A DNA stretch of 64,000 bases from Microbacteriaceae bacterium (GCA_014377425.1 JACMPQ010000098.1:1-64000); one strand, 5' to 3'; numbered from the stretch's first letter, positions 37,503 to 46,726 are shown. The notes: generated by a model from the letters alone, not told the origin. Numbers and translations are program-made.

Positions 37503-38894
37503 ATGTCTCGCCAAATTCGCTTTAACGCTTTCGATATGAATTGTGTCGCGCACCAGTCATCCGGAATGTGGCGTCATCCCGACGACCAGTCCTGGCGCTA
37601 CAAAGACCTGCGCTACTGGACGGATTTGGCGAAGCTTCTGGAGCGCGGCAACTTCGACGGCATCTTCATCGCCGACGTGCTCGGCACCTACGACGTTTAC
37701 GGCGGCAGCAACGAGGCCGCGATTCGTCACGGCGCGCAGGTTCCGGTCAATGACCCGGTGCTCTTGATTTCGGCGATGGCCGCGGTCACAGACCATCTCG
37801 GGTTCGGTGTCACCGCCGGCACCAGCTACGAGCACCCCTACCCGTTCGCGCGGCGCATGTCGACCCTCGACCACCTGACCAACGGCCGCGTCGGCTGGAA
37901 TGTAGTCACCGGTTACCTGCCCTCAGCCGCCCGCAACATGGGCCACGACGATCAGCTTGAGCACGACGACCGCTACGACGTGGCCGACGAATACCTCGAG
38001 GTGCTCTACAAGCTCTGGGAGGGTTCCTGGGAGGATGACGCGGTGCAGCGCAACCGCGAAACCGGCGTGTTCACCGACCCCACCAAGGTGCACGAGATCG
38101 GGCACTTCGGTAAAAACTTCACCGTTCCCGGCATCCACCTCGCCGAGCCTTCGGCCCAGCGCACCCCGGTGATCTACCAGGCCGGTGCATCCTCCCGCGG
38201 AATCGCCTTCGCCGCCGGTAACGCCGAGGCCATCTTCGTGGCCGCCTCCACCAAGGCGGGCCTGAAAGTCACCGTCACGAAGATCCGTGACGCGCTCGAG
38301 GCCGCCGGTCGCGACCGCAACTCCGCCAAGATCTACACCCTGCTGACGATCATCACCGATGCCACCCCCGAGCTGGCGCAGGCCAAGTACGAGGACTACC
38401 AGCAGTACGCCAGCGAAGAGGGTGCTCTGGTGTTCATGTCGGGCTGGATGGGCATCGACCTCTCGCAGTACGACCTCGACGAGCCGATCGGCAACGTCAA
38501 AAGCAACGCGATTCAGAGCGTCGTGGCCAACTACCAGGAGGCCAACGAAGACGGCTCCGAGTGGAAGGTGCGCGACATCGCCCGGCTCAGCGCCATTGGC
38601 GGCCTCGGCCCGTTCATCGTCGGTTCCGGCACCGAAATTGCCGACCAGCTCCAGGAGTGGGTGGAGGAGACCGACGTCGACGGCTTCAATCTCGCCTACG
38701 CGATCACCCCCGGCACCTTCGAAGACGTGGTCGAGTTCGTCATCCCGGTTCTGCGCGAGCGTGGACTGTATCCGGATGTCTACGAAGACGGCTCTCTGCG
38801 TAACAAACTGCACGGGCGCGGCGACCGCCTGCCGGTCGAGCACAAGGGCGCCAGTTTCCGCATCGGTGGCACCGGCAGCACCTCGCCCCAGTAA
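37503..38894 (+). CDS. FMN-dependent monooxygenase, NtaA/SnaA/DszA family
   Basis: 463-aa LLM-class flavin monooxygenase of the NtaA/SnaA/SoxA(DszA) group, members of which oxidise nitrilotriacetate, pristinamycin IIB, dibenzothiophene sulfone and other N- or S-substrates. Motifs: FDGIFIADVLGTYDVY, GVTAGTSYEHPYPFARRMSTLDHLTNGRVGWNVVTGY (barrel core) and VIYQAGASSRGIAFAA. Needs FMNH2 from a partner; the divergent flavin reductase fits. AAGGAGC precedes the ATG. The substrate cannot be told from sequence. Confidence 0.9.
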   Translation: MSRQIRFNAFDMNCVAHQSSGMWRHPDDQSWRYKDLRYWTDLAKLLERGNFDGIFIADVLGTYDVYGGSNEAAIRHGAQVPVNDPVLLISAMAAVTDHLGFGVTAGTSYEHPYPFARRMSTLDHLTNGRVGWNVVTGYLPSAARNMGHDDQLEHDDRYDVADEYLEVLYKLWEGSWEDDAVQRNRETGVFTDPTKVHEIGHFGKNFTVPGIHLAEPSAQRTPVIYQAGASSRGIAFAAGNAEAIFVAASTKAGLKVTVTKIRDALEAAGRDRNSAKIYTLLTIITDATPELAQAKYEDYQQYASEEGALVFMSGWMGIDLSQYDLDEPIGNVKSNAIQSVVANYQEANEDGSEWKVRDIARLSAIGGLGPFIVGSGTEIADQLQEWVEETDVDGFNLAYAITPGTFEDVVEFVIPVLRERGLYPDVYEDGSLRNKLHGRGDRLPVEHKGASFRIGGTGSTSPQ

Positions 38895-38903
38895 CACCGG
38901 CTA

Positions 38904-38947
38904 ACGGTAAAAGCCCGTCACCTGAACAGGGGACGGGCTTTTACCGT
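38904..38947. terminator. Bidirectional terminator between the monooxygenase and hisD-family genes
   Basis: 16-bp perfect stem ACGGTAAAAGCCCGTC / GACGGGCTTTTACCGT with a 12-nt loop, between two convergent genes. Confidence 0.88.
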
Positions 38948-38957
38948 GGGGCAGCGT

Positions 38958-40298
38958 TTAGCTTGCAGAGGCCAACTCGGCTTCGAGCCGTTCCATCCGC
39001 ATCGTGGCGGTGGCTTCGTGCGCGGTCATCCCCTCGCTGGCGGAGATTACGGCGACGGCGGGGGCAAGCTCGAGCGTCGCCTCGCGCGCGATGCGCTGGT
39101 AGGTGAGCGGCTTTAGGAAGCGCGACGCCGAGAGGCCGGCGCTGTGGCGGGCACCACCGGCGGTCGGCAGCGTGTGGTTGGTGCCGGCCATGCCTTTATC
39201 GGAATATGCCACGGTGCTCCACTCGCCAATAAACAGCGAGCCATAGTTCTTGAGAGCGTCGTGGTACCAGGCGTCCTCGACGGTCTGTACTTCGAGGTGC
39301 TCCGGGGCGAGTTCATCCATCACTATTACGGCGTCTTCGCGGGTGGCCACGAGAATTACCGATCCGTAATCGCGCCAGGCCGGGCCGCAGATGGCGCTGG
39401 TCGAGAGGGTGAGCAACTGCCGCTCGACCGCGGCAATCACCTCGCGGCCGAGGCGCTCGGAGGTGGTTACCAAAGCCGCGGGGGAGTTCGGGCCGTGCTC
39501 GGCCTGGCCGAGTAGGTCGGCGGCCACGAGCTCCGCGTTGGCGGTGTCGTCGGCGATCACGGCCACCTCAGACGGCCCGGCCAGCAGATCGATGGCAACG
39601 GCCCCGAAGAGCTGGCGCTTTGCTTCGGCAACGAAGGCGTTTCCGGCACCAACCAGCATGTCGACCGGGGCGGGTCCCAAGAGCCCGAAGGCCATCGCGG
39701 CAAGTGCCTGCACGCCGCCGAGCACGAACAGCTGATCAATGTTCGAGACGGCTGCAGCATAGGCCACGGCGGCGTTCGGCCCGCCGCCCGGCTGCGGCGG
39801 GGTACAGCCGATTACCGTTGGCACCCCGGCGACCTTGGCGACACCCACCGACATGAAGGCGCTCGCGGTGAGCGGAAAACGGCCGGCGGGCAGGTACGCG
39901 CCCACACTTCCGACCGGGATGTAGCGCTGGCCGGTCACGAGCCCGGGCACGAGCTCCGCCTCGAAGTCGGTGAGGTGCTCTCGCTGCAGGTGGGCGAACT
40001 GCTGGGTTCGGGCGGAGCCGAGGTCGATCGCCGCGCGAAGCTCGGGGGCTAATGAGTCGCCGGCCTTGGCGAGGGTGCGGGCGTCGAGTTCGAAGTTTCC
40101 GGTGCTGTGGTCGTTGTCGAGGCTCACCGCGTATCGGCGCACGGCATCCATTCCGCCGGTTTCGATCTCGCGGAGCATCGTGCTCACGGTGGCGGCCACG
40201 GCCGGATCGCGCTGTGCTTCGGGGGAGTCAACGCCCGGAGCCTTCAACTGCACGAAGCGGGAGGAGTGTTCGGCAATAAACCGGGTGCTGAGTTTCAT
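38958..40298 (-). CDS. Histidinol dehydrogenase family protein (HisD paralogue)
   Basis: 446 aa with the full HisD active-site set: LLGQAEHGPNSPA (zinc Gln and His), APEHLEV (catalytic Glu-His), the zinc Asp in YSDKGMAGTNHTLPT and the zinc His in EGMTAHEATA. NAD-dependent oxidation of an alcohol to a carboxylate is expected. No other his genes are near, and the neighbours are a monooxygenase and an amidase, so this may be a catabolic paralogue (such enzymes act on e.g. dihydroxypropanesulfonate) rather than the biosynthetic enzyme. The symbol is therefore left empty. Confidence 0.85.
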   Translation of the reverse strand: MKLSTRFIAEHSSRFVQLKAPGVDSPEAQRDPAVAATVSTMLREIETGGMDAVRRYAVSLDNDHSTGNFELDARTLAKAGDSLAPELRAAIDLGSARTQQFAHLQREHLTDFEAELVPGLVTGQRYIPVGSVGAYLPAGRFPLTASAFMSVGVAKVAGVPTVIGCTPPQPGGGPNAAVAYAAAVSNIDQLFVLGGVQALAAMAFGLLGPAPVDMLVGAGNAFVAEAKRQLFGAVAIDLLAGPSEVAVIADDTANAELVAADLLGQAEHGPNSPAALVTTSERLGREVIAAVERQLLTLSTSAICGPAWRDYGSVILVATREDAVIVMDELAPEHLEVQTVEDAWYHDALKNYGSLFIGEWSTVAYSDKGMAGTNHTLPTAGGARHSAGLSASRFLKPLTYQRIAREATLELAPAVAVISASEGMTAHEATATMRMERLEAELASAS

Positions 40299-40394
40299 GC
40301 CTCACAGTGTGTCGCACTCCAAGACATAGGACAACACCGGGTCATCTTCGACCAGCGATAGCTTTGACCTATGGTAGGCAGAGCTAAATTCGTC

Positions 40395-41219
40395 TCAGCC
40401 GCCGGAGAGCTCCCGATATAGTTCCGGTCGACGGTCGCCGAAGACATCCGAGAAGTCGGTGAGTGTTTTGTCTTGGGATAACGCCGCGTCGAGCTCTGCC
40501 CAGGCGGTACCGATTCCAGCACCGACGGCATCCACTACCCAGCCGTCCGCGCCGACAATGGTCGTGCCCTCGCTCCACTCAACTCCCCGCTCGGTACCGG
40601 TGCGGTCGGCGCAAACAACGGCCATGCGGTTCACCCGCGCGGCAACAATTCCGATCTGTACCTCCGGGACCCGTTCCCCGGTCGGACGATACACCAACGG
40701 CCAATTGGTCGGCACCGTCAAGATGTCAATCCCGGCAAGCGCTGCGAGCCTCGTCCACTCCGGAAACTCGAGGTCGTAACAGATCATGATTCCGATGCGG
40801 CCGTGGGCGGTGTCGATGGCCAGCGGCGCGGAATTCCCGGCCTGAAAAAATCGCTTTTCCTCGTTCCACAGGTGCACCTTGCGATAGACGCCGAGCACGC
40901 CGCTCGCATCGATCATTACGGCGCTGTTGTAGACCAAGTCGTCGTCACCGAGCTCGGCAAAACCGGCGATCACAACGCTGTTTTCCCGACCGGCGGCAAG
41001 CTGTGCCCACTCCCCGAAGATCGCGGCATCCGCCGGCAGCGCTACCGAGCGAGCCTCCGCCAGAGACTCAAAGACGTAGCCGGATGTCGCCAGCTCCGGG
41101 AGCACCACGATGTCGGCCCCGGCGGCAAACGCCGCCGCAATCGCTTCCGTTGCAGCCGCTTGATTCTCCGCAAGTCGGCCCACGACCGGCGCAAGCTGCA
41201 CCGCCGCGACGCGGGCCAT
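40395..41219 (-). CDS. Carbon-nitrogen hydrolase (nitrilase superfamily)
   Basis: 274 aa amidase/nitrilase-fold enzyme. The Glu-Lys-Cys triad is visible: Glu42 in LPELATSGY, Lys114 in VYRKVHLWNEE, Cys147 in ICYDLEFPE. Hydrolyses an amide, nitrile or carbamoyl C-N bond; the substrate is not evident. Lies downstream-to-upstream on the same strand as the HisD-family gene, 96 bp apart, so co-expression is possible. Start ATG at 41219 gives the usual family N-terminus (MARVAAVQLAP). Confidence 0.9.
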   Translation of the reverse strand: MARVAAVQLAPVVGRLAENQAAATEAIAAAFAAGADIVVLPELATSGYVFESLAEARSVALPADAAIFGEWAQLAAGRENSVVIAGFAELGDDDLVYNSAVMIDASGVLGVYRKVHLWNEEKRFFQAGNSAPLAIDTAHGRIGIMICYDLEFPEWTRLAALAGIDILTVPTNWPLVYRPTGERVPEVQIGIVAARVNRMAVVCADRTGTERGVEWSEGTTIVGADGWVVDAVGAGIGTAWAELDAALSQDKTLTDFSDVFGDRRPELYRELSGG

Positions 41220-41231
41220 TACAGTTCGCCC

Positions 41232-41316
41232 AGCACTGGCTGTGCCCTGAGCACCGGCTGTGCCCTGACGTTGCCAATCAAAACCGGCGATGACAACAAA
41301 GGCGATGACAACAAAA
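41232..41316. repeat. Two short tandem repeats upstream of the C-N hydrolase
   Basis: A 16-18 bp unit around GGCTGTGCCCTGA occurs twice (41237-41269), and GGCGATGACAACAAA occurs twice exactly (41286-41315). The rest of 41220-41480 shows nothing else I can name. Confidence 0.7.
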
Positions 41317-41480
41317 ACGGTAGCGAGTTGATGGTGATGCTCCTTGACGGTACTTCAGGCGAAGAGGGTTCCCACGCTAACGGCATTCCGCGACTCGGCT
41401 GCACGCGGGTCGGGCACAACAGAAGCCGGGCGGTAGGGAGCCCAGCCGATTCGGCCCGAAACTCAGCGTCGAATCTAGCC

Positions 41481-41771
41481 TCAATCGGCCCGATTTCCTT
41501 TGCCATCGAGCCACAATTCTGTCGACTCATCCCGATGTGTGCCACTGGTTCCTACGTGCGTGGCTGCGATGGTCGGGCCGTTTTTTATGACGTGAACCAG
41601 CGCCATAGCGTGCCCCCGGCCGAGGTCGTAGTCCGTTTTCAGCCACTGGATGATTTCCGCCACCGACACCGGGTCGGTGGTTAGGCCGCGGTGCTCGGCG
41701 GCCGCCAAAAGCATTCGCGGGGTGAGGCCGGTTTTCGTTTCGATCGCATCCAGGTAGGCCTGAAATGACAT
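41481..41771 (-). CDS. DUF4287 domain protein
   Basis: 96 aa. The sequence SFQAYLDAIETKTGLTPRML and the segment IIQWLKTDYDLGRGHAMALVHV are characteristic of DUF4287, a small helical family often found alone or with a DUF5655 domain; function unknown. ATG 41771 with GGAAGGA upstream; the longer track ORF is not supported. Confidence 0.85.
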   Translation of the reverse strand: MSFQAYLDAIETKTGLTPRMLLAAAEHRGLTTDPVSVAEIIQWLKTDYDLGRGHAMALVHVIKNGPTIAATHVGTSGTHRDESTELWLDGKGNRAD

Positions 41772-41954
41772 CGTCGTCCTTCCGAATCGTTGCCGAATCG
41801 TCGATCCCCTTGCAGCCGGACGGCTACTAATCGAGTCTAGTGAGACGGTCACGAGCACAGCGTGATTTTTACGATCGCGAAAGAGAGCGGGCCGAATCGT
41901 TGTCTGTGAGGGAAGATTTTGTCTGCCAGGGAAGCCGTTGTTTGTCAGGGAAGA

Positions 41955-42620
41955 TCAGTCAGCCGACACGTTTGTCAATTCGTGAACCTCCGCCCCGGCG
42001 TCATCGAACCTTTTCTCCACGCGCACGATCACCCCCCAAGCAATGTCCACGGTGAGGGAAAATTGGTCTCCGCCCGGCGAGGTGGAGAAGGGATCCCTGT
42101 CAAGTCCCGCATTCGGCGCGAATGTCGCCGTGGCCACTATTTGCCGGCGTCTGTAGTTCATAACCTCAACCCCGTCACTGAAGATTACGAGGTTGAGTTT
42201 CGCTGACGGCTGCAGGTTATGAATAACGCTGCAGGCGTGGTGCCCGCCGAAATTTCGCACCCCATCAGTAGCGGCGTCAACCACCGGCGAGGCGCCGCCG
42301 CGCCAGGGCACCCGTTCCGACCTCCGCCCCGAATCGTGAGCTTTGAGCTGCGCGGTAAGTAAAAACGGGGCTCTCTGGAAGACGAACGCGGTGGTGCAGT
42401 GGGCAACCCGTGAATGGTTTCGCCGAACTTCCTCCAAGGCATTGCGCGGGGTGCTTTGAATCATGGTGGAAGTACTGCCATCACAGGCGATCTGCCACGA
42501 CGGCTGGCTGTGATCCAAGGCACTTTCTATCGCCAATAGTGAGGCAAAGTTCACCGCCACATCAGTTGTTTCTGTCAGCTCGCCGCAGATTCGCGACCAC
42601 GACTGGGGCCGTAACAGCAC
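41955..42620 (-). CDS. Hypothetical protein in an operon with the LysR regulator
   Basis: 221 aa, not recognised. No membrane segments; mixed composition, with a C-terminal half containing VVDAATDGVRNFGGHHACSVI and ATATFAPNAGLDRDP. The start is well supported: GTG 42620 has a perfect GGAGG 7 nt upstream. Only 15 bp separate it from the end of the LysR gene, so it is probably expressed from the same transcript. Confidence 0.6.
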   Translation of the reverse strand: MLLRPQSWSRICGELTETTDVAVNFASLLAIESALDHSQPSWQIACDGSTSTMIQSTPRNALEEVRRNHSRVAHCTTAFVFQRAPFLLTAQLKAHDSGRRSERVPWRGGASPVVDAATDGVRNFGGHHACSVIHNLQPSAKLNLVIFSDGVEVMNYRRRQIVATATFAPNAGLDRDPFSTSPGGDQFSLTVDIAWGVIVRVEKRFDDAGAEVHELTNVSAD

Positions 42621-42635
42621 CAGTTTTCCTCCATG

Positions 42636-43592
42636 TCAACGTCGTTTCTCGAGGAACGTGCCGCCGCCCGGAATCCGGGCGATCCGGTCAGCGGGGTCAG
42701 CCTGCGTGAGAAGAATGCTCTGGGCAAGCCGGGATAGTTCGCGCGTTGCCGGCGAAAGAGTCGCGCCGCGCCGTTTTACCACGGCGATGGTGTCGAAGAG
42801 TGGGTCGGCAAATCCGACCGTACATAGCCCACCAGGGAAGCCGGGGCTTGTCACGATCGCCTGCGACACGATGGTGTCACCGCCGCCCGCGGTCACCACC
42901 CCGAGCGCTGATTCGACCTGCTCCACCTCAACGACCGGGTCGAGGGTTACGCCGGCTATTTGCGCCCGTTCCTGCAATTGTCGCCGGGTCGGATCCCGCC
43001 AGCCGTAATGGGCGTCGTAGAGCACCAGTTTGCACTGTGCCAGAGCTTCGATCGTCATTGGCACCGTGGTGCGCGTCGGATCGGCCGAAACAAAAAGCAC
43101 CTCGCTGCGAATCAGCGGGGTGACTTCCAATCCTTCGGAGTCGATTGGCAAGACCACGAGCCCCGCCTCAAGCTTTCCCGCGCTGACAGACTCGGCTACT
43201 TCCACCGAGTTCAGCCCCACGGTTTTGAGCCGAACATCCGGATACCGCCGGTGAAAGGTCTCAATCAGCTGCGAAAGAAAGAAGTAGTTGGCGTTACGCA
43301 GCAAGCCAAAAACCGCGACGCCGCCGGTGAGGGAGGTGAGCGAGCGCAACGAAAAATCGGCCTGTTCGGCGGCTAATACGGCCTGCTCTGCCCACGGCAG
43401 CAGTCCGGAGCCGGCGGCGGTCAGTGAAAGCAGACGTGGTCCGCGCGCAAAAAGCTGCAGACCGTATTCCTCTTCCAGCCGGCGAACCAATTCGGAGATC
43501 GAAGGCTGGGTCATTTTGAGGTCCGCTGCGGCAGCGGTGAAACTTCCCAGCCGGGCCACGGCCAAAAATGCGCGAAGCTGGTTGAGGGTCAT
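42636..43592 (-). CDS. LysR-family transcriptional regulator
   Basis: 318 aa. Winged helix-turn-helix at the N-terminus (MTLNQLRAFLAVARLGSFTAAAADLKMTQPSISELVRRLEEEYGLQLF) followed by the periplasmic-binding-like effector domain (residues about 90-300). Divergent from an SDR dehydrogenase with only 44 bp between starts; LysR regulators commonly control the divergent gene. Both genes have leaderless-type starts, so their core promoters sit back to back. Confidence 0.93.
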   Translation of the reverse strand: MTLNQLRAFLAVARLGSFTAAAADLKMTQPSISELVRRLEEEYGLQLFARGPRLLSLTAAGSGLLPWAEQAVLAAEQADFSLRSLTSLTGGVAVFGLLRNANYFFLSQLIETFHRRYPDVRLKTVGLNSVEVAESVSAGKLEAGLVVLPIDSEGLEVTPLIRSEVLFVSADPTRTTVPMTIEALAQCKLVLYDAHYGWRDPTRRQLQERAQIAGVTLDPVVEVEQVESALGVVTAGGGDTIVSQAIVTSPGFPGGLCTVGFADPLFDTIAVVKRRGATLSPATRELSRLAQSILLTQADPADRIARIPGGGTFLEKRR

Positions 43593-43604
43593 GGCTTGAC
43601 CCTA
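43590..43604 (-). promoter_or_regulatory. Predicted leaderless promoter of the LysR gene
   Basis: TAGGGT (43604-43599), 6 nt, ATG (43592-43590). Confidence 0.45.
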
Positions 43605-43624
43605 GCCAGTGCGGTGGCTGCGGG

Positions 43625-43639
43625 TACGCTTGCGCGATG
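43625..43639 (+). promoter_or_regulatory. Predicted leaderless promoter of the SDR gene
   Basis: TACGCT (43625-43630), 6 nt, ATG (43637). A LysR operator would have to lie within the 44-bp gap. Confidence 0.45.
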
Positions 43640-44425
43640 ACTGTGCCCTCTGCCTGGAACCTTTCGACGAACACCGCCCTGATTAGTGGGGCCGGAAGTG
43701 CCTCCGGAATCGGTTGGGCGGCGGCTCGCGCGCTGGGTGAGCTGGGAGCGCGCGTCGCAATCACTGCCACGACCGATCGCATCCACGAGCGCGTTGCTGA
43801 GCTTCGCGACCTCGGTATTGACGCCATCGGTTTTGTCACCCGGCTCGATACCGAAGCTCAGCTCGCAAATCTTACGAAAGAGCTGGCGATCGCGGGGGTC
43901 GTTCCCAGCATCTTGGTCAACAACGCCGGGATGGTGAGCGTCGGGGATGACGGCATGCTCTCCGGCGACATCATGCAGGAAATTGCGGACTGGAATCGTG
44001 GCCTCACCATCAACCTCACCACCGCTTTTTTGCTGACCCGGGCTGTTATCCCGGCAATGCGTGCGGCCGGGTACGGACGAATCATCACGGTTTCTAGCGT
44101 GACCGGCCCGGTGATGGCTTCGCGCGGCGACGTGGCCTATGCGGCGGCCAAGGCGGGCATGGTCGGTCTTATCCGGGCCCTCGCAGTGGATGAGGCGGCG
44201 ACCGGAATTACGGCAAACGCGGTGGCTCCCGGCTGGATTGCCACCGGTTCTCAGCTCGATAGCGAAGAGCAGGAGGGCCATCTGGTTCCCGCGCGGCGCA
44301 GTGGCACCGCTGCCGAGGTGGCCTCCGCGATCGCCTGGCTCGCAACCCCGGGCGCGGGCTACGTCACCGGTCAGGTCATCGTGGTCGACGGTGGCAACAG
44401 CGTCGGTGAGCAGCGACTGCTCTAG
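43637..44425 (+). CDS. Short-chain dehydrogenase/reductase (FabG-like)
   Basis: 262-aa classical SDR: NAD(P)-binding TALISGAGSASGIG, structural ILVNNAG, catalytic Ser in ITVSSVTG, Tyr-x3-Lys in VAYAAAKAG, and a C-terminal VTGQVIVVDGGNS. An alcohol/ketone oxidoreductase; the substrate is unknown. Likely target of the divergent LysR regulator. Confidence 0.92.
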   Translation: MTVPSAWNLSTNTALISGAGSASGIGWAAARALGELGARVAITATTDRIHERVAELRDLGIDAIGFVTRLDTEAQLANLTKELAIAGVVPSILVNNAGMVSVGDDGMLSGDIMQEIADWNRGLTINLTTAFLLTRAVIPAMRAAGYGRIITVSSVTGPVMASRGDVAYAAAKAGMVGLIRALAVDEAATGITANAVAPGWIATGSQLDSEEQEGHLVPARRSGTAAEVASAIAWLATPGAGYVTGQVIVVDGGNSVGEQRLL

Positions 44426-44538
44426 GGAGGGAGCGGAAAACGAGCATGACTTATTGCCGCAACGGAGCGAAAATCGCTGCATTCCGTTCGGACTTGCGGT
44501 CATTGACTTCTCGTCGCTCAACCATTCTGGAGACACAC

Positions 44539-44913
44539 ATGTTCACTCCCACAAACGCCTACAGCGGATTCTCCGTCGCTGACATCCCGGCAGCGAAGAA
44601 ATTTTATTCGGATGTCTTGGGCCTCGCCGTCGACGAAAACAGCATGGGTTTTCTCACTCTTCGCCTCGAAAGCGGTGCCACCGTTTTGGTCTACGGCAAA
44701 AAGAACCACCTTCCGGCGAGCTTCACCGTGCTCAACTTTGAGGTCGACGATGTCGAAAAGGCGGTCGACGACCTGCGCGAGCGTGGGGTTATTTTCAAAC
44801 GCTACGACGCAATTCAGCAGGATGCCAAAGGCATCATGCACGGGCACGGCCCGGACATCGCCTGGTTCACCGACCCGTCGGGAAATGTCATGTCGGTCCT
44901 CAGCGGCCAGTGA
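44539..44913 (+). CDS. Glyoxalase/VOC-fold protein
   Basis: 124 aa vicinal-oxygen-chelate fold: FSVADIPAAKKFYSDVLGLAV at the start, a central segment with VLNFEVDDVEKAVDDLRERGV, and WFTDPSGNVMSVL at the end. Could be a dioxygenase, lyase or antibiotic-binding protein; His of the first metal site is not obvious. ATG with TGGAGA upstream. The 113 bp before it show nothing else. Confidence 0.88.
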   Translation: MFTPTNAYSGFSVADIPAAKKFYSDVLGLAVDENSMGFLTLRLESGATVLVYGKKNHLPASFTVLNFEVDDVEKAVDDLRERGVIFKRYDAIQQDAKGIMHGHGPDIAWFTDPSGNVMSVLSGQ

Positions 44914-45054
44914 CCCGGCCATAACCAGCAGCACCTCACCAAGCTGAGGAAGACGCAAACTGCGCAACTGCTGAGCAGAACGAACTTCCCTTGTCGCACC
45001 GGGGTTGACCCCGTAGCTTTGGCCCCCCGAGCGGGTGTTGACAGGGAGGTCACG

Positions 45055-45915
45055 ATGGCAGTTGTGTCGCTAAAACAGGTGCTTGATCGGGCACGGGATG
45101 ATCACTACGGCGTCGCCGCGGTAAACATCTTCAACGATCTCACCCTCGAGAATGTTCTCGCTGGCGCGGTCGAAGCTCGCTCCCCGATCATCATCCAAAC
45201 CTCGGTTAAGACCGTTCGAACCGTCGGCGCCCCCGTGCTGTTTGGGATGTGGGAAAGCATGACCCGAGGCATCGAGGTGCCGGTCACCCTTCATCTTGAC
45301 CACTGTCCCGACCGGGCCGTGATTACCGAGTGCCTTCGCATGGGCTGGAATTCGGTTCTATTCGACGCCTCCCAACTGCCGGTTGAAGAAAATCTTCGAC
45401 AGACCATTGAGGTGGTCGCCGAAGCGCGCCAGTACGGAGCTCACGTCGAGGGGGAAATTGAGGCAATCACCGGGGTGGAAGACGGTCACGGCTCTGACGC
45501 CGAAGCCAGTCGCCAGTCGTTGGAGATTTCGCTCGACTTCATCCGCCGCACCGGGGTCGACGTGTTCGCCCCGTCCATTGGCAACGCGCACGGCGTTTAC
45601 AAGAGCGCCCCGGTGCTGGACTTCGACCGGGTGAGCGACATCGTGGCGGCCGAGCCCATCGCCATCGCCCTCCACGGTGGAAGCGGAATGACAGACGAGC
45701 AGTTCAGAGACCTCATCGCCCGCGGCTGCACCAAGGTAAATATTTCTACCAATCTCAAAATGCTCTACCTCACCTCCAGCCTAAAAAACCTGCGGCAGGC
45801 GGAGGCGGCCAACAAGTGGGATCCCCCGACCGTATTCGCCGCCGTCGCCGCCGATGTACGAGCGCTTACGGTGGAGCTCGCCAGCACCTTTGGCAGCGCC
45901 GGAAAAGCCGGGTAA
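45055..45915 (+). CDS. Class II fructose-bisphosphate-type aldolase
   Basis: 286 aa zinc aldolase of the class II FBP/tagatose-bisphosphate family. Zinc and phosphate motifs are visible: HLDHCPD, VEGEIEAITGVEDG, NAHGVYK, ALHGGSGM and the C-terminal KVNISTNL. Cleaves or forms a ketose phosphate to DHAP or a related three-carbon unit plus an aldehyde. It has AGGGAGGT ahead of the ATG and heads a unit with a HAD phosphatase and the DhaL/DhaK kinase pair, pointing to sugar or triose catabolism rather than core glycolysis. Confidence 0.9.
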   Translation: MAVVSLKQVLDRARDDHYGVAAVNIFNDLTLENVLAGAVEARSPIIIQTSVKTVRTVGAPVLFGMWESMTRGIEVPVTLHLDHCPDRAVITECLRMGWNSVLFDASQLPVEENLRQTIEVVAEARQYGAHVEGEIEAITGVEDGHGSDAEASRQSLEISLDFIRRTGVDVFAPSIGNAHGVYKSAPVLDFDRVSDIVAAEPIAIALHGGSGMTDEQFRDLIARGCTKVNISTNLKMLYLTSSLKNLRQAEAANKWDPPTVFAAVAADVRALTVELASTFGSAGKAG

Positions 45916-45917
45916 CC

Positions 45918-46697
45918 ATGCCCGCCCTCATCTTCGACTGCGACGGCGTACTCGCCGACACCGAACGCTTCGGACACCTACCCGCCTTCAACCAGACCTT
46001 TGCCGAGTTCGGGTTGCCTGTGCGCTGGTCGGATAGTGACTACGCCGAGAAGGTCAAAATTGGCGGCGGCAAGGAACGGATGAAAAGTCTGCTCACTGCT
46101 GAGTTCGTGGCAATCACCGGGCTTCCCACCGCTGCAGCCGACCAGCAGGCGCTAGTCGCCGACTGGCATCGCCGTAAAACCACGATTTACACTGAACTGG
46201 TCGGCGACGGACGGATGCCGGCACGCCCCGGCATCCTGCGGCTGGTCGAGGAGGCGCTGGCCGCCGGATTCACCCTGGCGGTCGCCTCCACCTCGGCGGA
46301 ACCGGCGGTTCGCGCCGTGCTCAACCACGTGGTCGGGGAGCAATTGGCCGATCGGTTTCGCGTGTTCGCCGGCGACGTCGTGGCGGCCAAAAAACCGGCA
46401 CCCGATATCTACCTCTTGGCGCTGACCGAGTTGGGCTGCGATGCTGACGACGCGATTGTGGTCGAGGACAGCGAGAACGGTTTGCGCGCGGCGCGGGCGG
46501 CCGGCATCCGCACCATCGTCACGGTCAGTAGCTACACCGCCGAGGAAGACTTCTCGTCGGCCTCGCTCGTGCTCTCCAGTCTGGGCGATCCGAACGGCGA
46601 GGAGGCCACCATCGTCGCGTCAGCCGCCGGGGTGCGCCCCGACCGCTACCTGCGCGCCTCCGACCTCATCGCTCTCCTCGCCACGCCTGCCAGTTGA
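45918..46697 (+). CDS. HAD-family phosphatase (CbbY-like)
   Basis: 259 aa with HAD motifs: IFDCDGVLADTE (nucleophile Asp), VASTSAEPAV (motif II), AAKKPAPDIY (motif III Lys) and VVEDSENGLRAARAAG (motif IV). CbbY-like members dephosphorylate sugar phosphates. Starts 2 bp after the aldolase stop, hence co-translated; the track start at 45816 lies inside the aldolase. Confidence 0.9.
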   Translation: MPALIFDCDGVLADTERFGHLPAFNQTFAEFGLPVRWSDSDYAEKVKIGGGKERMKSLLTAEFVAITGLPTAAADQQALVADWHRRKTTIYTELVGDGRMPARPGILRLVEEALAAGFTLAVASTSAEPAVRAVLNHVVGEQLADRFRVFAGDVVAAKKPAPDIYLLALTELGCDADDAIVVEDSENGLRAARAAGIRTIVTVSSYTAEEDFSSASLVLSSLGDPNGEEATIVASAAGVRPDRYLRASDLIALLATPAS

Positions 46698-46726
46698 ACT
46701 GGGCTCCTGAGCCCAATCTCACCATC

